NCBI RefSeq assembly: GCF_009848505.1
Contig: NZ_WWDL01000041.1
Coordinates: 1-36,605 of the forward strand
DNA length: 36,605 nucleotides
Source of the DNA: Muricoccus harenae
GTDB taxonomy: Bacteria; Pseudomonadota; Alphaproteobacteria; Acetobacterales; Acetobacteraceae
Direction of reading: 5' to 3'
Part shown: positions 31,650 through 36,605 of the stretch, piece after piece
Layout: each line of letters starts with the position of its first letter
How positions within the stretch are numbered: the first letter of the stretch is position 1
Translations under genes and position numbers: made by a program
The notes under the pieces: generated by a model
What the model was told of the DNA's origin: nothing
What the model saw: only the letters and a program-made list of their open reading frames with translations
Database searches by the model: none

Positions 31650-32018
31650 GTAAAGTGTCCGGTTGTGGACCGGCCGCTGGCCTTCTTTGCCGGGATCTGG
31701 GTCCCGCAGTGGACCTCGGTGCGAAAGGTGAAGGAGGGCGAGGTCACGACAGACCTCTACGCCTTTCTCACCACCGAGCCGAACGCCGAGGTGGTGCCGG
31801 TCCACCCCAAGGCGATGCCGGTGATCCTGACCGAGGCCGACAATCTTGAGGCTTGGATGACGGCGCCCTGGGCGGTGGCGAAAGAGCTGCAGCGGCCACG
31901 GCCGAACGGGATGCTGAGGATCGTGGCGCGCGGCAGGTCGGACCAGCCCGAAGGGGAACTGCCAGGCGGTGACGTGCGGCCGAGAAGGACGGAGCCAGGC
32001 CAGGGCAGCCTGCTGTAG
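31650..32018 (+). pseudogene. SRAP (YedK/HMCES-family) gene fragment, C-terminal part
   Basis: The frame reads VVDRPLAFFAGIWVPQWTSV, RKVKEGEVTTDLYAFLTTEP and HPKAMPVILTEADNLEAWMT, the C-terminal third of the SOS-response-associated peptidase family, including the active-site His region. The N-terminal two thirds with the essential Cys2, which crosslinks to abasic sites, are absent. No start with a ribosome site exists in front of it. It is a truncated relic. An abasic-site protector on the same plasmid as a DNA glycosylase is notable, but this copy cannot work. Confidence 0.8.
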
Positions 32019-32161
32019 CGGGGGCGACCGCGTCCCGGCCGGGCCGGGGCGGCCCCGGGGTCAGCGATTAGCCGCATCGTCCCTATGCTCCTCCCAATAT
32101 ACGCGGATCCCCCCTGACGTTGCTGGCAGACCTCAAGCGTCTTGATCGATGATGACTAACC

Positions 32162-32413
32162 ATGCCCAGACCTGACCAACCGACCGACGCCTACCCTCCA
32201 CCTCCGCCGTGCGAGGCGGTGGAAAGGGTACTCGCCACTTACCGGCGGCGGTTCCGGGGCTCGGACGAGCCCTGGCTGTCGGGGCGCGACCCTGCGACAG
32301 AGGAACGTATTCTCCAGAGGGCCGTGGCACGTGGGCGGCCCTTACATCCGTTGCTGATTGAGCGGGTGACAGGCGGCTGGCGTCGGATGCCAGACCCCGA
32401 CATCATCCTGTAA
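32162..32413 (+). CDS. Small hypothetical protein
   Basis: 83 residues starting MPRPDQPTDAYPPPPPCEAV; the middle, ERVLATYRRRFRGSDEPWLS and ERILQRAVARGRPLHPLLIE, is helix-forming and protein-like. There is no clear ribosome site and no recognised domain. It is convergent with the nuclease gene at 32497-33741. Confidence 0.4.
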   Translation: MPRPDQPTDAYPPPPPCEAVERVLATYRRRFRGSDEPWLSGRDPATEERILQRAVARGRPLHPLLIERVTGGWRRMPDPDIIL

Positions 32414-32496
32414 TTTCGCCCCGGCTATGCGGCCTTGGTGCCGCGATCTCCAGTTGGGTCAGCTCATCACCCGAACCGATCCGCCCAGGCAGTCGG

Positions 32497-33741
32497 CTAT
32501 GCACCGCGCACCTCGCTGAGGATCCTCTGAATTCTCGGCCGGAGCGCATTAACGAGCGCGTTTCCCGCGGCAGCGAGCCATGCCCGGTGACGGACGTCAT
32601 CCTCTTCGGTCCAGTTGCCTGGTGCACGAAGGCGGAGCGCGATCCATTGAGCGTCCGGGGGTGTCTCACCCCACTCCAACTCCCCGTCGGGCATGGCTGT
32701 GCGAAGAGCCGCGTCGATTTCGGACTGTTGCGCTTTAAGTTCATCGATGAGACGAAATCCCGCCTCGCCCCTGAAGATCGCATAGGTGCCAACGAGATCC
32801 TCGGAGCGCGCCCGGTACGCCGTGATGCCGGCCTCCGGCGTGCCCAGATCGTAGCGGATCCAGCCATATCCGCGGCGGCGGGGTGGCGGCTGTGACGGAT
32901 CGTCCAGCCGCAGCTCGGCGATAAAGCGCTCCCAAAACCTCCGGTCCGCCTCGGTGAGGGCGGGATCGCGGCGACGGGACGGCTGCGACGGCTCCGGCCC
33001 GTCTCCCTCTGCTTCTGGGCCACCCTCGTCGGCTGTTGTTGCAATACCCAGGGCCGGCTCCACGATGCGGACAACCGTCCGCTCCAGCGCGACGGTGCGC
33101 GCCAGAACGCGGGGCTGAACCAGCAACTGCCCCTGGGGCAGCTCGTAACCCGCCATTTCGACAAGGCCGAAGGCGAAGCGCATGCCGGTGTGGGCGTGCA
33201 TGAACTGTACGATGGCCTCAGTGCCCTCCCGGATGCCGTCGCCCGCGACCAGCAGGAGAAAACGTCCAGCGCGGAGATTGCGTCCCACGGCATCGACGAA
33301 GGTCGCCTCATCTACGGATGGGTGCTGGGCCTGCACGAGGTTGAAGAGGGCGTTGCCGGGGCGCCGGAGCGACCTCGAGACCTCCCGCTGGAGGTCCTCG
33401 TAGTGCCAGCGGGCGAGTTCCTTCGCGTAGTCGAGGATCTGCCCCACAACCTCGCGCCGTGCCTGGGGGTTCCGCCAGAGCTTGCATTCCACGACCGTCA
33501 GCGCGCCGTGCCGGTTCACGAACACGGCGTCGACCGGGCCCGCGGGCGTCGCGAGTTCACGGCAGACCGGGATCGGGTCCGCATAGGCCGGGTCGATCTC
33601 GGAAGCGGGCAAGGTGTCGGGATGCCGAAGCAGGAAGTCGCGGAGCCAAGCCTCGTTCCTGCCACCCGAGGCGAGCGGGATACGGTCGAGCACGACAGGA
33701 GCCGTAGCCTCGGCTCCGGTCAGGACAAGCTTGGGGAACAT
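32497..33741 (-). CDS. PD-(D/E)XK nuclease-fold protein
   Basis: 414 residues from ATG 33741. The N-terminal 120 residues carry a restriction-like active site: GPVDAVFVNRHGALTVVECK with Asp71, Glu85 and Lys87, then REVVGQILDYAKELARW with Gln101. The motif pattern is close to that of the NucS-like gene at 25297. The central region (about 125-230) is helical and unknown. After a charged linker the C-terminal part (PPPRRRGYGWIRYDLGTPEA, then AYRARSEDLVGTYAIFRGEA) resembles the C-terminal domains of DUF4268-type proteins. It is a predicted DNA-cleaving protein of unknown target. It is divergent from the TPR gene, with which it might share control. Confidence 0.7.
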   Translation of the reverse strand: MFPKLVLTGAEATAPVVLDRIPLASGGRNEAWLRDFLLRHPDTLPASEIDPAYADPIPVCRELATPAGPVDAVFVNRHGALTVVECKLWRNPQARREVVGQILDYAKELARWHYEDLQREVSRSLRRPGNALFNLVQAQHPSVDEATFVDAVGRNLRAGRFLLLVAGDGIREGTEAIVQFMHAHTGMRFAFGLVEMAGYELPQGQLLVQPRVLARTVALERTVVRIVEPALGIATTADEGGPEAEGDGPEPSQPSRRRDPALTEADRRFWERFIAELRLDDPSQPPPRRRGYGWIRYDLGTPEAGITAYRARSEDLVGTYAIFRGEAGFRLIDELKAQQSEIDAALRTAMPDGELEWGETPPDAQWIALRLRAPGNWTEEDDVRHRAWLAAAGNALVNALRPRIQRILSEVRGA

Positions 33742-34245
33742 GCGTGGTCGGCCCTCCAGGTGCGATCGAGGGTCGCACGTGTTGCTGCTGCCTCGGTATG
33801 GCGGTGAGGCTCCCAGTCAGCAACTCGCGATGGCGAGCTGCGGCCGATCATGCATCGTTCTACTCACTCAACCCCGGCTTCGCGGCAATCAGCCCCTCCG
33901 GCAAACAAAGGCACGATAAGCGGGCCCCATAACCCCGAGATCTTCTCCCTGGCAGGTCAGAGCGAAGCTTCAGTTAGAAGCGGGTCTGTTGCATAAACCT
34001 TGCTCTTGCTCAACCGAGCCAGGCTCCTCGATACGGAGCGAGAGCGGCGGCACAACGCCTCGGTTGCACAGGTGGCGGAGACGAACCTCCGCCGGATCTC
34101 GGCGCGATGCGTCTCGGCCTGCCGGCCAGTAGCTACCGACCTTGCTTAGGCAAGACTCAGTTGTCCTACTTGCGGCAAGATCACTGAAGCCCAGGCCTTC
34201 TACTTGCCCCCGATGTCATCCAAGATCCCTCTCCGGGGGAAAGTG
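33742..34245. other. Divergent intergenic region with a possible IS-end relic
   Basis: These 504 bases separate the nuclease gene from the TPR gene, and I see no convincing gene. GGGTCTGTTGCATAAACC at about 33981-33998 looks like the terminal repeat of some IS5-type elements, but no matching end or transposase is nearby. Promoters for both neighbouring genes should be here. Confidence 0.4.
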
Positions 34246-36605
34246 ATGACGTCACTGGTAGGATATCTGTTGGGTGCGATGACTGGAGGCGTCCTGAGCG
34301 GGCCAGTTATGGAAGCATCTGGTGCTGTCGCTGATAAGATCACAACCAGGGTTTTCGGGTCAGCCTGGGAAGAGGCACGCGCCCGGGCCGGAGCCTACCT
34401 GGGCGGCGTACCGACCAATCACGACCTCGAGCGTGCACTACGGCTAGCGCAGCTGACGGGCACTCTGGTGGTGGTTCTGGACTATGCGAAGGAGGACGAG
34501 GAAGCGCGCTTCGACAACCGCGGAGCTGCACCACCTCCCTTCATCGCGGCCGCCCGCCGGTTCCTGCACGAGCAGTTGGGGTTACTACCCTCGCTGACCT
34601 TTAAGGACGATCCCGCTGTGGTGGCTACGCTCGAGGCGGCCGTGGACGACGCCCTGGCAGGCGCGCGGCAGGACAGCGCAGCCGAGGTTGGGCGGAACCT
34701 GGTCGCGGAGGCTGAGCAGGCTGTTTGGCAGGAGCTGGTTAACGGAGCTGGCGGTGCGCCCCCGCCACACGAGTTCAAGGCACGGTTCTTTAGTGTCGAT
34801 TCTGAGGCGCCGGGCTGGTCTGCTTGCTTTCTAGCGTTCTTCCGCGAGGCGCTGAAGGTTAACCCGCGGGTCGAAGTGGCCTTCGTCGCGTCGAGACTCG
34901 CAGCGCTAAAGCAGTCCAACACGAAAATAGACCATCTGGTGCGGGGGATTGCTGGCGATACGACTGCCATGCACTCGCTGCTTGGGCATGTCGCAAACGA
35001 AGTGGCGACGCTGCATGGCAAGCAGGACCAAGCTCACGCGAAGCTTAACGAGATTGCCCGGACACTGGAGCGTCTGCAGCGCGATCCATCACCAGATCTG
35101 GCCGTGGATCTGCGCCGTGTGCTAACGCCACAGGTGCCGAATCTGGAGTTCATCCCTGACGAGCGCCTGCCAGCTGTTATCGAGAAGCTGCTGGCCGATA
35201 TGCGTGCACCGCCGGTGGTTTCACCGAATGTGACGGCGCCTATCCGAGACGCCCTTGATGCAGCTGAGGCTCAAATCGCCGCATTTAACTTATCGACTGC
35301 GGCCGGCAACCTCGACGCGCTGATCGCACGACGTAGGAAGGAGCACGAGCGCCGCGCAGCAGACGACGCAGCCCTTCTGGCGGAACGGGCACGCATCAGC
35401 CGGCTACAGCTGCGCTATCGCGAGGCTGCGGCCATACTGCAGGAGGCGGCAAGCTTGGTTGCCTCCGACCAGCAAGCCGCGTGGCGGCACATAATGGCCG
35501 CAGCCAGTGCACTTCAGAGTCAAGGTAGCGAATATGGTGACAATGCCGCTCTAAACGAGGCGCTCGCGCTCTACGCTGACGCACTCCGCCTTGTATCTCG
35601 GCGCGAGCGCCCACAAGATTGGGCGGCAACCCAGATCAATCTTGGCAACGCGCTTACGATCCTCGGCAAGCGGGAGGCAGGCACGGCCCGGCTCGAGGAG
35701 GCGGCCGATGCCTTCCGTGCCGCGCTGCAGGAATGCACCTGCGAACGCGTGCCGCTCAAATGGGCGATGGCGCAGAACAATCTTGGCTACGCGCTTTGGA
35801 CCCTCGGCAGGCGGGAGGCAGGCACGGCCCGATTCGAGGAGGCGGCCGATGCCTTCCGTGCCGCGCTGCAAGGATACACCCGGGAACGCGTGCCGCTCAA
35901 ATGGGCGACAACCCAGAACAATCTCGGCAACGCGCTTTGGATCCTCGGCGAGCGGGAGGCAGGCACGGCCCGGCTCGAGGAAGTGGTCGATGCCTACCGT
36001 GCCGCGCTGCAGGAACGCACCCGCGAACACGTACCGCTCGAGTGGGCGGCAACCCAGAAGGCTCTCGGCAACGTGCTTACCATCCTCGGCGGGCGGGAGG
36101 CAGGCACGGCCCGGCTCGAGGAGGCGGTCGGTGCCTTCCGTGCGGCGCTGCAGGAACGCACCCGCGAACGCGTGCCGCTCGAGTGGGCGGCGATCCAGAC
36201 GGGTCTCGGCAACGCGCTTACCATCCTCGGCAAGCGGGAGGCAGGCACGGCCCGGCTCGAGGAGGCGGTCGGTGCCTTCCGTGCCGCGCTGCAGGAATGC
36301 ACCCGCGAACGCGTGCCGCTCGAGTGGGCGGCGATCCAGACGGGTCTCGGTAACGCGCTTGCGGCCCTTGGCGAGCGGGAGGCAGGCACGGCCCGGCTTG
36401 AGGAGGCGGTCGGTGCCTTCCGTGCCGCGCTGCAGGAACGCACCCGCGAACGCGTGCCGCTCGAGTGGGCCATGGCCCAGAAGGGTCTCGCCTACGCACT
36501 TTTGACCCTCGGCAGGCGGGAGGTAGGCACGGCCCGGCTTGAGGAGGCGGTCGGTGCCTTCCGTGCCGCGCTGCAGGAACGCACCCGCGAACGCGTGCCG
36601 CTCGA
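34246..36605 (+). CDS. TPR-repeat protein, N-terminal part (continues at position 1)
   Basis: The reading frame is open from ATG 34246 to the right edge and resumes in frame at position 1, ending at 359; joined, it is 863 residues. I chose 34246 because a GGGGGA sequence lies five bases upstream; an in-frame ATG at 34213 has no such site. Residues 3-21 are hydrophobic and glycine-rich (LVGYLLGAMTGGVLSG) and could touch a membrane. A helical, partly coiled-coil middle follows (around 235-440). From about residue 450 there are 47-residue repeats of the pattern GTARLEEAV-AFRAALQERT-WA-TQ-LGNAL-LG, a TPR-like solenoid for protein binding. I see no ATPase or nuclease motif, so the effector function is unknown. 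It is divergent from a nuclease gene at 33741. Confidence 0.8.
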   Translation, partial: MTSLVGYLLGAMTGGVLSGPVMEASGAVADKITTRVFGSAWEEARARAGAYLGGVPTNHDLERALRLAQLTGTLVVVLDYAKEDEEARFDNRGAAPPPFIAAARRFLHEQLGLLPSLTFKDDPAVVATLEAAVDDALAGARQDSAAEVGRNLVAEAEQAVWQELVNGAGGAPPPHEFKARFFSVDSEAPGWSACFLAFFREALKVNPRVEVAFVASRLAALKQSNTKIDHLVRGIAGDTTAMHSLLGHVANEVATLHGKQDQAHAKLNEIARTLERLQRDPSPDLAVDLRRVLTPQVPNLEFIPDERLPAVIEKLLADMRAPPVVSPNVTAPIRDALDAAEAQIAAFNLSTAAGNLDALIARRRKEHERRAADDAALLAERARISRLQLRYREAAAILQEAASLVASDQQAAWRHIMAAASALQSQGSEYGDNAALNEALALYADALRLVSRRERPQDWAATQINLGNALTILGKREAGTARLEEAADAFRAALQECTCERVPLKWAMAQNNLGYALWTLGRREAGTARFEEAADAFRAALQGYTRERVPLKWATTQNNLGNALWILGEREAGTARLEEVVDAYRAALQERTREHVPLEWAATQKALGNVLTILGGREAGTARLEEAVGAFRAALQERTRERVPLEWAAIQTGLGNALTILGKREAGTARLEEAVGAFRAALQECTRERVPLEWAAIQTGLGNALAALGEREAGTARLEEAVGAFRAALQERTRERVPLEWAMAQKGLAYALLTLGRREVGTARLEEAVGAFRAALQERTRERVPL
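35681..36605 (+). repeat. Tandem 141-bp coding repeats (47-residue TPR-like units)
   Basis: The string gcacggccc recurs at 35681, 35822, 35963, 36104, 36245, 36386 and 36527, always 141 bases apart, and again at 190 after the wrap. The units from 36104 onward are nearly identical at the DNA level, including third codon positions, which points to recent amplification or gene conversion. The period is a multiple of three, so unit gain or loss keeps the frame. Confidence 0.9.
36479..36605. repeat. Terminal direct repeat, right copy (identical to 1-127)
   Basis: Right-hand copy of the 127-base overlap. Removing one copy leaves a 36,478-bp circle in which the TPR gene is continuous. Confidence 0.9.

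Noticed and set aside
33981-33998. Possible end of an IS5-type element
   Set aside because: Only one end-like sequence is seen, with no transposase or partner repeat; mentioned only as a possible relic.
35681-36605. Regularly spaced repeats that might suggest a CRISPR array
   Set aside because: The 141-base units are coding, keep one frame and have no unique spacers.

Overview
The window is a 36,605-base GC-rich contig whose first 127 bases are identical to its last 127 (1-127 = 36479-36605). One tetratricopeptide-repeat gene runs off the right edge and resumes in frame at the left edge. The simplest reading is a circular plasmid of 36,478 bp whose 127-base overlap comes from assembly. The overlap falls inside a tandem repeat, so junction and copy number should be confirmed. 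GC content, RepC/RepB-primase genes and the style of the IS and SRAP proteins suggest an alphaproteobacterium, perhaps Acetobacteraceae (Roseomonas-like); this is inference, as there is no rRNA or chromosomal marker gene.

Layout. 1-359: end of the TPR gene. 461-1335: a dead tyrosine recombinase and a DUF6650-like gene. 1361-2543: an IS630-family element. 2550-5112: mobilisation module (ParA-like NTPase, ribbon-helix-helix protein, MOBQ-type oriT, MobA/MobL relaxase). 5489-6162: an AT-rich RepL-like replication gene with GCAACA repeats. 6251-8901: a divergent module (unknown gene pair versus sigma-like gene) and a decayed second copy of it. 8977-11996: replication core (Toprim protein, RepB-type primase, candidate antisense RNA, RepC-like initiator). 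12088-14034: Doc/AbrB toxin-antitoxin and a ParF/ParG-like partition locus with repeats. 14053-15794: a truncated Fic gene and an unknown gene.

16044-26388 is one tightly coupled operon: DUF4258-like protein, a methyltransferase-like/specificity-like fusion with degraded catalytic motifs, HsdR, HsdM, HsdS, a PLD-family nuclease, a small ORF and a NucS-like nuclease. Nearly all junctions are 3-11 nt overlaps or a 3-nt gap. 26408-29462: serine recombinase with a res-like site, divergent from a DUF4258-like / uracil-DNA-glycosylase-like / unknown three-gene cassette. The last gene of the cassette had its 3' end replaced by an intact IS3-family element (29432-30674, 4-bp target duplication). 31014-33741: an AT-rich gene for a glycine-rich hydrophobic protein, an SRAP fossil, a small ORF and a PD-(D/E)XK nuclease. 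34246 onward: the TPR gene.

Overall this is a mobilisable plasmid with maintenance functions (RepC and possibly RepL replication, partition, toxin-antitoxin, resolvase) carrying a dense anti-invader cargo. The two best candidates for an undescribed system are the expanded type I restriction operon with its pseudo-methyltransferase/TRD fusion, and the glycosylase cassette. No tRNA, rRNA or CRISPR array was seen.
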